A stretch of DNA of 64,000 bases, taken from positions 248,001-312,000 of the forward strand of contig NZ_JAQQFV010000006.1 of the NCBI RefSeq assembly GCF_029675105.1, written 5' to 3'. Under the pieces are notes generated by a model, which saw only the letters and a list, made by a program, of their open reading frames with translations, did no database searches and was not told the DNA's origin. How positions within the stretch are numbered: position 1 is the stretch's first letter; every line of letters begins with the position of its first letter. Positions 16,330-25,478 of the stretch are shown here, in pieces. A program made the position numbers and the translations under genes. The stretch is from Nocardia anocheti (GTDB lineage Bacteria > Actinomycetota > Actinomycetes > Mycobacteriales > Mycobacteriaceae).

Positions 16330-18603
16330 ATGACCACGATCGAGGACCCGCAGGACGACCTGTCGGTCACCCCACCCAAGACGTGGGCGGCCGGAGTGCC
16401 CGGCGTCGTGCACGCCCTGGACTATTCCCTCGCGCAGACCTCGCCCGCGCGCACCGCCCTGACCCTGCTCGCCATCAACCAGACCGAGGGCTTCGACTGC
16501 CCCGGCTGCGCCTGGCCCGAGCCGAAACACCGGCACAAGAACGAATACTGCGAGAACGGCGCCAAGCACATCGCCGACGAGGCCACCACCCGACGCGTCA
16601 CCCGCGAGTTCTTCGCCACCCATCCCGTCGCCGACCTCGACACCAAGTCCGACTACTGGCTCAACCAGCAGGGCAGGCTGACCGAGCCGATGGTGAAACG
16701 CCCCGGCGCCACCCACTACGAGCCGCTCGGGTGGGACGACGCGCTCGACCTCGTCGCCACCGAACTGCGCGGTCTCGACTCGCCCGACCAGGCGCTGTTC
16801 TACACCTCCGGCCGCGTCGGCAACGAGGCCGCGTTCCTGCTGCAACTGTTCGCCCGTGCCTACGGCACCAACAACCTGCCCGACTGTTCGAACATGTGCC
16901 ACGAGTCCAGCGGATCGGCGCTGACCGAGACGCTCGGCGTCGGCAAGGGCACCGTCTCGCTGGAGGACATCTACCAGGCCGACCTGATCTTCGTCGTCGG
17001 CCAGAACCCCGGCACCAACCATCCGCGCATGCTCACCGCCCTCGAGCAGACCAAGCGCAACGGCGGCACGATCGTCGCGGTCAACCCGCTGCCCGAGGCC
17101 GGACTGCTGCGTTTCAAGAACCCGCAGGCGCCGCGCGGGGTGATCGGGCGCGGCACCGCCATCGCCGACCAGTTCCTGCAGATCAAACCGGGCGGCGATC
17201 TCGCGCTGTTCCAGATGCTCAACCGCCTGCTGCTCGAGGCCGAGGACGCGGCGCCCGGCACCGTCCTCGACCACGCCTTCATCGACGCGCACACCAGCGG
17301 TTTCGCCGAGTTCGCCACCCACGCCCGGACCATCGACTGGGACGACGCCCTGCGCGCGACCGGACTGCGCCGCGAGGAGATCGAGCGGGTGCACCAGCGG
17401 GTGCTGGCCAGCGAGAAGGTCATCGTGTGCTGGGCGATGGGACTCACCCAGCACAAGCACGGCGTGCCCACCATCCGCGAGATCGTCGACTTCCTGCTGC
17501 TGCGTGGCAATCTCGGCCGCCCCGGCGCGGGCGTGTGCCCGGTGCGCGGTCACAGCAATGTGCAGGGCGACCGCACCATGGGCATCTGGGAACGGATGCC
17601 GCGGTGGTTCCTCGACGCGCTCGGCACCGAGTTCGACTTCACCCCGCCCTCGGCGCACGGCCTGGACTCGGTCGGCGCCATCCGCGCCATGCGCGACGGC
17701 GCCGCGCGGGTGTTCGTCGGTGTCGCGGGCAATTTCGCGCGGGCCACGCCCGACAGCGCGGTCACCGAGGCGGCGCTGCGCCGGTGCTCGCTCACCGTGC
17801 AGATCTCCACCAAACTCAACCGCTCGCACACCGTCTGCGGCGAGACCGCGCTGATCCTGCCGACATTGGGCCGCAGCGATCGCGACATCCAGGCCACCGG
17901 CGAACAGTTCGTCACCGCCGAGGACTCGATGAGCGAAGTGCACGCCTCGCGCGGCCGTCTCGACCCGGCCGCGCCGGGCCTGCTCAGCGAGGTCGCGATC
18001 ATCGCCGGACTGGCCCGGCGCACCCTCGGGCCGGGCGGCACCATCCCGTGGGAGGACTTCGTCGCCGACTACGGCACCATCCGCGACCGCATCGCGCGCG
18101 TGGTGCCCGGCTTCGCCGACTTCAACGCGCGCGTGGCCCGGCCGGGCGGGCTGCGGCTGATCAATCCGGTCAACGAGGGCGTCTACCGCACCGCCACCGG
18201 CAAGGCCCGGTTCACACGCAACGACTTCACCGAACTCGCCGTGCCGCGGGGCTATCTGCTGTTGCAGTCGCTGCGCTCGCACGACCAGTGGAACACCATC
18301 CCCTACGCCGCCGACGACCGCTACCGGGGTATCCACCACGCGCGCCGAGTGGTCCTGGTCAATCCCGAGGACCTGGCCGAACGCGGCCTCGCCGACGGCG
18401 CCACCGTCGACATCGTGAGCGTCTGGCACGACGGCACCGAGCGGCGCGCCGAGGGGTTCGTCGCCGTCGGCTACCCGGCCAGCCGGGGTTCGGCGGCCGC
18501 CTACTACCCGGAGACCAACGTGCTGGTGCCCCTCGACAGCGTCGCCGACATCAGCAATACGCCCACCTCCAAGGGCATCGTCGTCCGATTGGAACCCGCC
18601 TAG
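16330..18603 (+). CDS. FdhF/YdeP-family molybdopterin oxidoreductase (formate dehydrogenase-like)
   Basis: 757 residues from ATG 16330. The N-terminal signature EGFDCPGCAWPEP and the likely molybdenum-proximal cysteine in NMCHESSGSAL are typical of the TIGR01701 branch. VVGQNPGTNHPRM and HTVCGETALILPTLGRSD are molybdopterin-guanine dinucleotide contacts, and the C-terminal 130 residues are the usual molydop-binding domain. There is no twin-arginine signal, so it is cytoplasmic. The family is annotated as formate dehydrogenase alpha subunit, but the electron acceptor and even the substrate are unproven for most members. The position beside Calvin-type genes suggests formate oxidation feeding CO2 and reductant. 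Confidence 0.85.
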   Translation: MTTIEDPQDDLSVTPPKTWAAGVPGVVHALDYSLAQTSPARTALTLLAINQTEGFDCPGCAWPEPKHRHKNEYCENGAKHIADEATTRRVTREFFATHPVADLDTKSDYWLNQQGRLTEPMVKRPGATHYEPLGWDDALDLVATELRGLDSPDQALFYTSGRVGNEAAFLLQLFARAYGTNNLPDCSNMCHESSGSALTETLGVGKGTVSLEDIYQADLIFVVGQNPGTNHPRMLTALEQTKRNGGTIVAVNPLPEAGLLRFKNPQAPRGVIGRGTAIADQFLQIKPGGDLALFQMLNRLLLEAEDAAPGTVLDHAFIDAHTSGFAEFATHARTIDWDDALRATGLRREEIERVHQRVLASEKVIVCWAMGLTQHKHGVPTIREIVDFLLLRGNLGRPGAGVCPVRGHSNVQGDRTMGIWERMPRWFLDALGTEFDFTPPSAHGLDSVGAIRAMRDGAARVFVGVAGNFARATPDSAVTEAALRRCSLTVQISTKLNRSHTVCGETALILPTLGRSDRDIQATGEQFVTAEDSMSEVHASRGRLDPAAPGLLSEVAIIAGLARRTLGPGGTIPWEDFVADYGTIRDRIARVVPGFADFNARVARPGGLRLINPVNEGVYRTATGKARFTRNDFTELAVPRGYLLLQSLRSHDQWNTIPYAADDRYRGIHHARRVVLVNPEDLAERGLADGATVDIVSVWHDGTERRAEGFVAVGYPASRGSAAAYYPETNVLVPLDSVADISNTPTSKGIVVRLEPA

Positions 18604-18616
18604 CTAGACTCGCCTC

Positions 18617-19480
18617 ATGTCCGTGCGCACCCGTCAGCCACTCGTTCCCGGCACCCAGTCGCCGATCCGGGACGTCCCGCGTTCCATCGAGCGCCCCGAA
18701 TACGTGTGGAAGAAGACCGCCAACGAGGGCAGCGAACCCTGGGTGCAGACGGCCGAGACCATCGAGAAGATGCGCATCGCGGGCAAGATCGCCGCCCAGG
18801 CGCTCGACGAGGCGGGCAAGGCGGTGGCGCCCGGCGTCACCACCGACGAACTGGACCGCATCGCCCACGAGTACATGTGCGACCACGGCGCCTACCCCTC
18901 CACCCTCGGCTACAAAGGCTTCCCCAAGTCCTGCTGCACCTCGCTCAACGAGGTCATCTGCCACGGCATCCCCGACTCGACGGTGATCCAGGACGGCGAC
19001 ATCGTCAATATCGACGTCACCGCCTACATCCACGGCGTGCACGGCGACACCAACCGCACCTTCCTGGCCGGTGACGTCGACGAGGAGGTGCGCCTGCTGG
19101 TCGAGCGCACCGAGGAGGCCACCAACCGGGCGATCAAGGCGGTCAAGCCGGGCCGCGCGCTCAATGTGATCGGCCGGGTCATCGAGGCCTACGCCAACCG
19201 CTTCGGCTACGGCGTGGTCCGCGACTTCACCGGCCACGGTGTGGGCCCCACCTTCCACAGCGGCCTGGTGATCCTGCACTACGACCAGCCCGACATCGAG
19301 TCGGTCATCGAGCCGGGCATGACCTTCACCATCGAGCCGATGATCAACCTCGGCGGCATCGCCTACGACATCTGGGACGACGGCTGGACCGTGGTCACCA
19401 AGGACCGCAAGTGGACGGCCCAGTTCGAGCACACCCTGGTTGTCACCGAGACGGGCGCGGAAGTCCTGACCCTGCCGTGA
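18617..19480 (+). CDS. map: Type I methionine aminopeptidase (MapB-like)
   Basis: 287 residues. It removes the N-terminal methionine from new proteins. Metal ligands are visible in the usual order: Asp in VNIDVTAYIHG, Asp in HGDTNRTF, His in GHGVGPTFHSG, Glu in FTIEPMIN and Glu in AQFEHTLVV. The N-terminal extension of about 40 residues with a PXXP-like stretch (RTRQPLVPGTQSPIRDVP) matches the mycobacterial MapB type. Its last 39 nt are duplicated 72 nt downstream. Confidence 0.95.
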   Translation: MSVRTRQPLVPGTQSPIRDVPRSIERPEYVWKKTANEGSEPWVQTAETIEKMRIAGKIAAQALDEAGKAVAPGVTTDELDRIAHEYMCDHGAYPSTLGYKGFPKSCCTSLNEVICHGIPDSTVIQDGDIVNIDVTAYIHGVHGDTNRTFLAGDVDEEVRLLVERTEEATNRAIKAVKPGRALNVIGRVIEAYANRFGYGVVRDFTGHGVGPTFHSGLVILHYDQPDIESVIEPGMTFTIEPMINLGGIAYDIWDDGWTVVTKDRKWTAQFEHTLVVTETGAEVLTLP

Positions 19481-19552
19481 ATCGGCGCAGTCCGAGGCTC
19501 ACGCCTTCGGGTCGTCACCGAGACGGGCGCGGAAATCCTCACCCTGCCGTGA
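19442..19552. repeat. Partial tandem duplication of the map 3' end
   Basis: 39 bp ending map (19442-19480, encoding VTETGAEVLTLP and stop) recur at 19514-19552 with two mismatches, now encoding VTETGAEILTLP and stop. The copies are offset by exactly 72 nt. The second copy's CCGTGA supplies the GTG start of cobQ. It is probably a recombination scar. Confidence 0.85.
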
Positions 19553-21168
19553 CCTCGGCGCTGCGCGGGGCGTTGCTGATCGCGGGGACCACCTCCGACG
19601 CGGGCAAAAGCGTGGTCGTGGCCGGGATCTGTCGGATGCTGGCGCGCCGCGGCGTGCGGGTGGCGCCGTTCAAGGCGCAGAACATGTCCAACAATTCCGT
19701 CGTCACCCTCGACGGCGGGGAGATCGGCCGGGCGCAGGCGTTGCAGGCGCGGGCGTGCGGGCTCGAGCCGAGTGTGCGGTTCAATCCGGTGCTGCTCAAA
19801 CCCGGCAGTGATCGGCGTTCGCAACTGGTGGTGCGGGGCAAGGCGATCGGAACCGTCGGCGCGCGGGACTATTTCACCCGGCGGCAGCAGTTGCGCGAGG
19901 TGGTCGCCGACGAACTCGCTTCGTTGCGGGCGGAATTCGAGGTGGTGATCTGTGAGGGCGCCGGGTCACCCGCCGAGATCAACCTGCGGGCAACGGATCT
20001 GGCCAATATGGGACTCGCGCGGGCGGCGGATCTGCCCGTTCTCGTGGTCGGTGACATCGATCGCGGGGGAGTGCTCGCGCACCTGTTCGGGACGGTCGCG
20101 GTGCTGGAACCCGAAGACCAGCGGCTCATCTCCGGTTTCATCGTCAACAAGTTCCGGGGCGACGTGGCGTTGTTGCGCCCCGGCCTCGACCAGCTCGCCG
20201 CCCGCACCGGCCGCCCGATCCTGGGCGTACTGCCCTTCGCCGAAGACCTCTGGCTCGACGCCGAGGACTCCCTCGGCACCGTCGCGGGCACCCCCGTCGG
20301 CCGTCCGGGCCCGCCGCACGGCAGCGAATGGCTCACCGTCGCCGCCGTCCGCCTGCCCCGCATCTCCAACTCCACCGATATCGAGGCCCTCGCCTGCGAA
20401 CCCGGCGTCGCCGTCCGCTGGGCCGACGGGCCGGACCAGCTCGCCACCGCCGACCTGGTCGTCGTGCCCGGTTCCAAGGCCACCGTCTCGGACCTGGAGT
20501 GGTTGCGCGCCAAGGGGATCGACGGTGTCCTGCGCGCCCGCGCCGCCGCCGGACGGCCCGTTCTGGGTATCTGTGGCGGCTACCAGATGCTCGGGCGACG
20601 CATCGTCGACGGCGTCGAGTACGCCGCTCCGGGCGGCACCGGGACGGACGCGGGCCGTACCTCCCAGTCGTCCGATGAGCCGTACCGTGACGGCGGCACC
20701 GCGCGGCCGTGGGTCGCGGACGGCCTCGGTCTGCTCGATCTCGATATCGAGTTCGCCGACCCCAAGATCGCCCGCCAGGTCACCGGAAACGCGGGCGAGT
20801 TCCCCGTCCACGGCTACGAGATCCACCACGGACGCGTGCGCCACACCGGCGACCCCGCCTGGCTCACCATCGACGGCGCTCCCGAAGGCAGTGTGCGCGA
20901 GGCCCTCTGGGGCACCCACGTCCACGGCCTGCTCGAATCCGACGAGTTCCGCCGCCACTGGCTCACCGAGGTCGCCGCCCGCGCGGGCCGCACCGGCTTC
21001 ACCGTCGCCCCCGACACCTCCGTCGCCGCCACCCGCACCGCCCAACTCGACCTCCTCGCCGACCTCATCGAAACCCACCTCGACCTCCCCGCCCTCGACA
21101 CCCTGATCACCCGAGGCGCACCCACGGACCTACCTGTCGTCCGCTCCGGCCTCGAGGAAATCCGCTAG
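19549..21168 (+). CDS. cobQ: Adenosylcobyric acid synthase
   Basis: 539 residues from GTG 19549. It amidates adenosylcobyrinic acid a,c-diamide at four side chains using glutamine and ATP. The N-terminal P-loop-like motif is GTTSDAGKSVV, followed by APFKAQNMSNNSVVT and ICEGAGSPAEINL. The C-terminal glutamine amidotransferase has the nucleophile in GICGGYQMLG and the histidine in HVHGLLES. It is longer than usual (about 490) because of a low-complexity insert in the amidotransferase domain (about residues 360-385, GGTGTDAGRTSQSSDEPY). The start codon lies in the duplicated map end. Confidence 0.94.
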   Translation: MTSALRGALLIAGTTSDAGKSVVVAGICRMLARRGVRVAPFKAQNMSNNSVVTLDGGEIGRAQALQARACGLEPSVRFNPVLLKPGSDRRSQLVVRGKAIGTVGARDYFTRRQQLREVVADELASLRAEFEVVICEGAGSPAEINLRATDLANMGLARAADLPVLVVGDIDRGGVLAHLFGTVAVLEPEDQRLISGFIVNKFRGDVALLRPGLDQLAARTGRPILGVLPFAEDLWLDAEDSLGTVAGTPVGRPGPPHGSEWLTVAAVRLPRISNSTDIEALACEPGVAVRWADGPDQLATADLVVVPGSKATVSDLEWLRAKGIDGVLRARAAAGRPVLGICGGYQMLGRRIVDGVEYAAPGGTGTDAGRTSQSSDEPYRDGGTARPWVADGLGLLDLDIEFADPKIARQVTGNAGEFPVHGYEIHHGRVRHTGDPAWLTIDGAPEGSVREALWGTHVHGLLESDEFRRHWLTEVAARAGRTGFTVAPDTSVAATRTAQLDLLADLIETHLDLPALDTLITRGAPTDLPVVRSGLEEIR

Positions 21169-21537
21169 CCACCACACCGTCCACTCGGGCCTGGAATGCC
21201 TCGGTCGTTCGTTGGATCGCCAGCGGTCCGGCCCCGGTGACCACCCAGGCCGCACCCGCGCCGCAGTGGGTGACGCCCACGATCGCGCCGACCCCCGCCC
21301 CCGTCACCACCGAGGGACGCCGACGCCGACCGGATGCGGTCCTGACGTGTCGGACCCGGCACGGCGCCGCGCGATGTGCGGCCCGTCTCTGCTCACAGCG
21401 GGTCGCGCGGGGCTGTGACAGGTCTGTCAATTCGGGGGTGCCGGGTTGGGAAACCGCAGGACACGGGCAGAAACAGACCGGCCGGGCGGAGCGGAACGAG
21501 CTGCCGTGTTCAGCGTGGCCGTGTACCGTACACCGGC
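21169..21537. other. Intergenic region without clear gene
   Basis: 369 bp between cobQ and the next gene. Several short frames exist on both strands, but their compositions (Arg/Pro-rich or Ala/Gly-rich) look like GC-driven noise. A GTACCGTACAC stretch at 21522-21532 may include the promoter of the next gene. No hairpin terminator or RNA motif was recognised. Confidence 0.5.
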
Positions 21538-22101
21538 ATGAAATCTCGGCAGATCACGGTCGGTGACCAGGCATGGACAGTGCGGGTCGACGGCCCGTCC
21601 TCGCGGCACAACGTGCTGTTGCTCCCCGACGCGGACGACCCTGCCGACGTGTTCGACCAGGTGTGCGCGCGGCTGCACGAATCCGACCTGCAGACCGTCG
21701 TCGTGGAGTCGGTGACCGGCCTCGACCCGGCCGCCGTGCACGCCATCCTCGACGCGCTCGAACTGCCGTACGTGAACGTGGCGGGCCGCGGTGCCGGTGC
21801 CGCGCTGGCCTGGCGGGTGTGCGCGGGACGCTTCGGCCGGTTCATGAGCCTGGTCGTCGCCGACCACGGACACCCGGCGGTGGCCGACGCCGACGGCGCC
21901 GTGCCCGACGCCGCCTGTCCGCCGCTGGAGCTCCCGGTCACCATGCTGGTGACCAAGAGCCTGCCGCGCGCCACCGCCGACGCCTCCGGCCGCTTCGTCT
22001 ACGGCGAGTTCCGGGTGGTCCCGCTCGAGGTCGACAATGTCGCGACCGAAGGCGCCCACGAGCTGGCCACCGAGATCGTCCTGCGCACCAGCCTCTGGTA
22101 G
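21538..22101 (+). CDS. Hypothetical protein, degenerate alpha/beta-hydrolase-like
   Basis: 187 residues from ATG 21538. The layout (VLLLPDADDPADVFDQV, then LPYVNVAGRGAGAALAWRVC, then LPVTMLVTKSL) follows the first half of an alpha/beta hydrolase. The nucleophile elbow that should read G-x-S-x-G is GRGAG, so no catalytic serine is present and the protein is probably not a classical esterase. It ends convergently 4 bp from the serine hydrolase on the other strand. The assignment is tentative. Confidence 0.55.
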   Translation: MKSRQITVGDQAWTVRVDGPSSRHNVLLLPDADDPADVFDQVCARLHESDLQTVVVESVTGLDPAAVHAILDALELPYVNVAGRGAGAALAWRVCAGRFGRFMSLVVADHGHPAVADADGAVPDAACPPLELPVTMLVTKSLPRATADASGRFVYGEFRVVPLEVDNVATEGAHELATEIVLRTSLW

Positions 22102-22105
22102 CGGG

Positions 22106-23137
22106 TCAGGACTTGCGGTAGGCGGCCAGCCAGTCGAGCCAGCTGTCGGTTTCGGCGAAGGCGTTGGCGCGCACCGCTTCCGAGGAGAGGAACACGTCGT
22201 GGCGGGCGCCGTCGATCGGGACGATCGTGGTGCGCTCGCCCAGGCAGCCCGCCCAGCGCTGGATCTGCTTGACGTCGAGCACCGCGTCGGCCACGTCCAC
22301 GGCCGGGCTGTGCGCGCGGGCGAACTTGCTGATGCGCGAGCGCAGGATCAGCGCGGGCACGCCGATCGCCAGCCCCTGGTGCAGCCGGGCCTGCCCGCGC
22401 CGGATGGCCCGCAACCAGCCCAGCCGCACGGGCTCGCCCGCCAGCGGCTTCCAGTCGAGGTCGTAGCTCCACTCCCCGGCGCGGGTGTGGTGCAGGCTCT
22501 CGCCGTAGGCCGTGCTCACGCCCATCCCGGGCAGTGCCGCGAAGCCACGCACCCGGCCGACGGCATTGATGATCGGCGTGCCGACGGTGCGGTAGTAGGC
22601 CGGGCCCTGCAGATCGAACCACGGGCTGTTGAGCACCACGCCCACCACACCCGCCGCCGCGGACCCGCCCGCGGCCTCGAGCCGGTCCAGCCACAGCGGC
22701 GCGACCAGTCCACCGGTCGAGTGCGCCACGATCAGCACGTCACGGCCGGTCTCTGCGCGCGCGATGCGCAGCGCCTCGTTCAGTTCGGCGTCGTAGAGCG
22801 ACAGATCGCTCACGAAGTGCGCGCTCTGCCCGGCCCGCCGGGAGCGCCCGCACTTGCGCAGGTCGAGGGCATAGAAGCGGTGGCCGCGCGCCGCGAAGTG
22901 TTCGGCCACGTGCTCCTGGAAGAAGTAGTCGGTGAAGCCGTGCAGGTAGAGCACCGTCGGCTCGGACGCGGGGGCGGGGTTCGCGGGCAGATAGCGCACG
23001 AGCGTGGCCACCACCTCGCCCTCCCCGTCGGGATCAGGTCCCAGGGGCAGCGTCCGCTGCTGATAGTCGGTGCCGAGCACGTCGGCCAGCCACTGCTCGT
23101 CGGTCCGATCGGCGGTGCCGAGGGTTTCGTTCGTCAC
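22106..23137 (-). CDS. Alpha/beta hydrolase (serine aminopeptidase S33 / monoacylglycerol-lipase-like)
   Basis: 343 residues. LHGFTDY forms the oxyanion region, the nucleophile elbow is VAHSTGGLVAPL, and the catalytic His lies in DGARHDVFLS near the C-terminus. There is no signal peptide, so it is a cytoplasmic lipase/esterase-like enzyme with unknown substrate. GTG 23137 is preferred because a TAGATT box stands 7 nt upstream (leaderless). A TTG at 23146 overlaps that box and is unlikely. It is divergent from mqo; the 233-bp gap contains a CATAGGT box near 23241 but no other gene. Confidence 0.8.
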   Translation of the reverse strand: MTNETLGTADRTDEQWLADVLGTDYQQRTLPLGPDPDGEGEVVATLVRYLPANPAPASEPTVLYLHGFTDYFFQEHVAEHFAARGHRFYALDLRKCGRSRRAGQSAHFVSDLSLYDAELNEALRIARAETGRDVLIVAHSTGGLVAPLWLDRLEAAGGSAAAGVVGVVLNSPWFDLQGPAYYRTVGTPIINAVGRVRGFAALPGMGVSTAYGESLHHTRAGEWSYDLDWKPLAGEPVRLGWLRAIRRGQARLHQGLAIGVPALILRSRISKFARAHSPAVDVADAVLDVKQIQRWAGCLGERTTIVPIDGARHDVFLSSEAVRANAFAETDSWLDWLAAYRKS

Positions 23138-23370
23138 ACCGCTCAATCTATCGCGCGGTCATCGCGACGTGCAGTGTTGGTTTACGTCACATTCGGGAGG
23201 TCGGTTGCGGAACTCCGGACGGCTGAGGTGCACAATTGGCCATAGGTGAACGACGGGTAACCTACTCCCGGCGACTCACCGCGAGTCGCGTCACCCAACC
23301 GAAGCGCCCGCGCCCAAGCCGACTCACCCGCCGGTGGGTAGCTGAGAAGGACAAGGAAGTCGAAGTACCC

Positions 23371-24900
23371 GTGTCGAACGCTGCGAAGACTGAAAAGACC
23401 GATGTAGTTCTCATCGGCGCAGGCATCATGAGTGCCACGCTGGGCGCGCTGCTGCGGCAGCTGCAGCCCGAGTGGTCGATCTCGGTGTTCGAGCGGCTCG
23501 ACGCCGCCTCCGCGGAGAGCAGCGATCCGTGGAACAACGCCGGTACCGGTCACTCGGCGCTGTGCGAGCTCAACTACAGCCCGCAGAACGCCGACGGCTC
23601 GGTCGACATCGGCAAGGCCGTCGACATCAACGAGCGCTTCCAGGTCTCGCGCCAGTTCTGGGCCTCCGGCGTCGACGCCGGTTTCCTCGGTGACCCGTCC
23701 GGGTTCATCAACCCCATCCCGCACGTCAGCTTCGTGCACGGCGCCGACAACGTCGACTACCTGCGCAAGCGCTACGAGGCGCTGGCCCCGCACCCGCTGT
23801 TCCGCGGCATGAAGTACATCGACACCCCCGACGAGTTCGCCGCGCGCCTGCCGCTGATGGCCAAGGGTCGCGACTTCGCCGACCCGATCGCGCTGAACTG
23901 GACCGACGGCGGCACCGATATCGACTTCGGCGCGCTCACCAAGCAGCTGCTCGCCTACATCGGTTACTCCGGCGGCGAGATCGCCTTCGGCACCGAGGTC
24001 CGCAACCTCGACAAGCAGTCCGACGGCTCCTGGAACGTCACCGTGCGCAACCTGCGCACCTACAAGTCGCGCGTGGTCAACGCGAAGTTCGTCTTCGTCG
24101 GCGCGGGCGGTGGCGCCCTGCCGCTGCTGCAGAAGGCGGGCATCAAGGAGGCCAAGGGCTTCGGCGGCTTCCCGATCAGCGGCCAGTTCCTGCGCTCGAC
24201 CAACCCCGAGCTGATCGCCGCGCACGAGGCCAAGGTCTACGGCAAGGCCGCCGTCGGCGCGCCGCCCATGTCGGTGCCGCACCTGGACACCCGCGTGATC
24301 AACGGTCAGAAGGGCCTGCTGTTCGGCCCGTACGCCGGGTGGACCCCCAAGTTCCTCAAGGACGGCTCCAACGCCGACCTGTTCAAGTCGATCAAGCCGA
24401 ACAACATCGGCTCGCTGATCGGCGTCGGCCTCACCGAGATGGGCCTGACCAAGTACCTGATCACCGAGCTGCTCAAGTCGCAGAACGGCAAGGTCGGCGT
24501 GCTCGAGGAGTTCCTGCCGCGCGCCGAGGGCCGCGACTGGGAGCTGATCACCGCCGGTCAGCGCGTGCAGGTCATCCGCAAGAAGGGTGCGGGCGGTGTG
24601 CTCGAGTTCGGCACCGCGGTCATCTCCGCTCAGGACGGCACCATCGCCGGTCTGCTCGGTGCCTCGCCGGGCGCCTCGACCTGTGTCACCGCGATGCTCG
24701 ACGTCATGCAGCGCTGCTTCCCGCGCGAGTACGCCGACTGGACCCCGCAGCTGAAGCAGCTGATCCCGTCGCTGGGGCAGAAGCTGTCGGAGAACCAGTC
24801 CCTGTTCCAGGAAGTCTGGGACTGGACCAACAAGTCGCTGAAGCTGGACGGCGATGTCGCGACCGCGCAGCCGGAGACCGCCCGCTTCGCCCAGGTGTGA
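23371..24900 (+). CDS. mqo: Malate:quinone oxidoreductase
   Basis: 509 residues from GTG 23371. It is an FAD-dependent peripheral membrane enzyme that oxidises malate to oxaloacetate and reduces quinone. The FAD motif is VVLIGAGIMSATLGALLRQL, and WNNAGTGHSALCELNYSP is the family signature. GGFPISGQFL and GASPGASTCVTAMLDV follow. Length and motifs are typical of actinobacterial Mqo. It is followed after 3 nt by a GNAT gene, as in M. tuberculosis (Rv2852c-Rv2851c). Confidence 0.95.
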   Translation: MSNAAKTEKTDVVLIGAGIMSATLGALLRQLQPEWSISVFERLDAASAESSDPWNNAGTGHSALCELNYSPQNADGSVDIGKAVDINERFQVSRQFWASGVDAGFLGDPSGFINPIPHVSFVHGADNVDYLRKRYEALAPHPLFRGMKYIDTPDEFAARLPLMAKGRDFADPIALNWTDGGTDIDFGALTKQLLAYIGYSGGEIAFGTEVRNLDKQSDGSWNVTVRNLRTYKSRVVNAKFVFVGAGGGALPLLQKAGIKEAKGFGGFPISGQFLRSTNPELIAAHEAKVYGKAAVGAPPMSVPHLDTRVINGQKGLLFGPYAGWTPKFLKDGSNADLFKSIKPNNIGSLIGVGLTEMGLTKYLITELLKSQNGKVGVLEEFLPRAEGRDWELITAGQRVQVIRKKGAGGVLEFGTAVISAQDGTIAGLLGASPGASTCVTAMLDVMQRCFPREYADWTPQLKQLIPSLGQKLSENQSLFQEVWDWTNKSLKLDGDVATAQPETARFAQV

Positions 24901-24903
24901 GCC

Positions 24904-25341
24904 GTGGCGTCGACGGTCACGCTGCGCCACCGCTGGGCGGCCGACCTCGACGCCACCACCCTTTACGAGCTGCTGCGCCTGCGCGTGCTGGTGTTCGTCG
25001 TCGAGCAGTCCTGCGCCTACCCCGAGCTGGACGGACGTGACCTGCTCGCGTCCACCCGCCATTTCTGGCTGACGGACGACGACGCGATCATCGGCACCCT
25101 GCGCCTGCTCGAGGAGCCGACCGGCTATCGCGTCGGCCGGGTGTGCCTGGCCCCGTCCGCCCGCGGACTCGGCCACACCTCCCGGCTGATGCGGGCCGCG
25201 CTCGCCGAAACCGGCACGGCGACAGTGGTTCTGGACGCCCAATCGCATCTGGTCGACATGTACACCCGGTACGGGTTCGCCGTCGACGGCCCGGAATTCC
25301 TCGACGACGGCATCCCGCACACGCCGATGCGTCGGGGCTGA
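24904..25341 (+). CDS. ElaA-family GNAT acetyltransferase
   Basis: 145 residues from GTG 24904. The opening LYELLRLRVLVFVVEQSCAYPELDGRD is diagnostic of the ElaA branch. VGRVCLAPSARGLGHTSRLM is the acetyl-CoA pyrophosphate loop region, although the usual RGxGxG is reduced to RGLGHT. The substrate is unknown. It is co-transcribed with mqo. Confidence 0.85.
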   Translation: MASTVTLRHRWAADLDATTLYELLRLRVLVFVVEQSCAYPELDGRDLLASTRHFWLTDDDAIIGTLRLLEEPTGYRVGRVCLAPSARGLGHTSRLMRAALAETGTATVVLDAQSHLVDMYTRYGFAVDGPEFLDDGIPHTPMRRG

Positions 25342-25478
25342 TCGACCACGAGCCCCGGTGGTCGTGGGTGATGAACGGGCTGTGGGGGCGTGGTTCGCGT
25401 GTCCGCGCGGGAGCGATGCTCCGGTGGGTGTGGACGCCCGGAAGCCGCGCGCGGAAGCGGCGGGCCTAGAGTTGGGGT

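Noticed and set aside
16231..18429. Open frame of 732 codons antisense to fdhF
   Set aside because: No domain recognised and the composition is that of an antisense shadow. The plus frame is a clear molybdopterin oxidoreductase.
21107..21430. Minus-strand 107-codon frame in the cobQ downstream gap
   Set aside because: It overlaps the end of cobQ, has no ribosome site or TANNNT box, and its Arg/Ala/Gly composition looks random.
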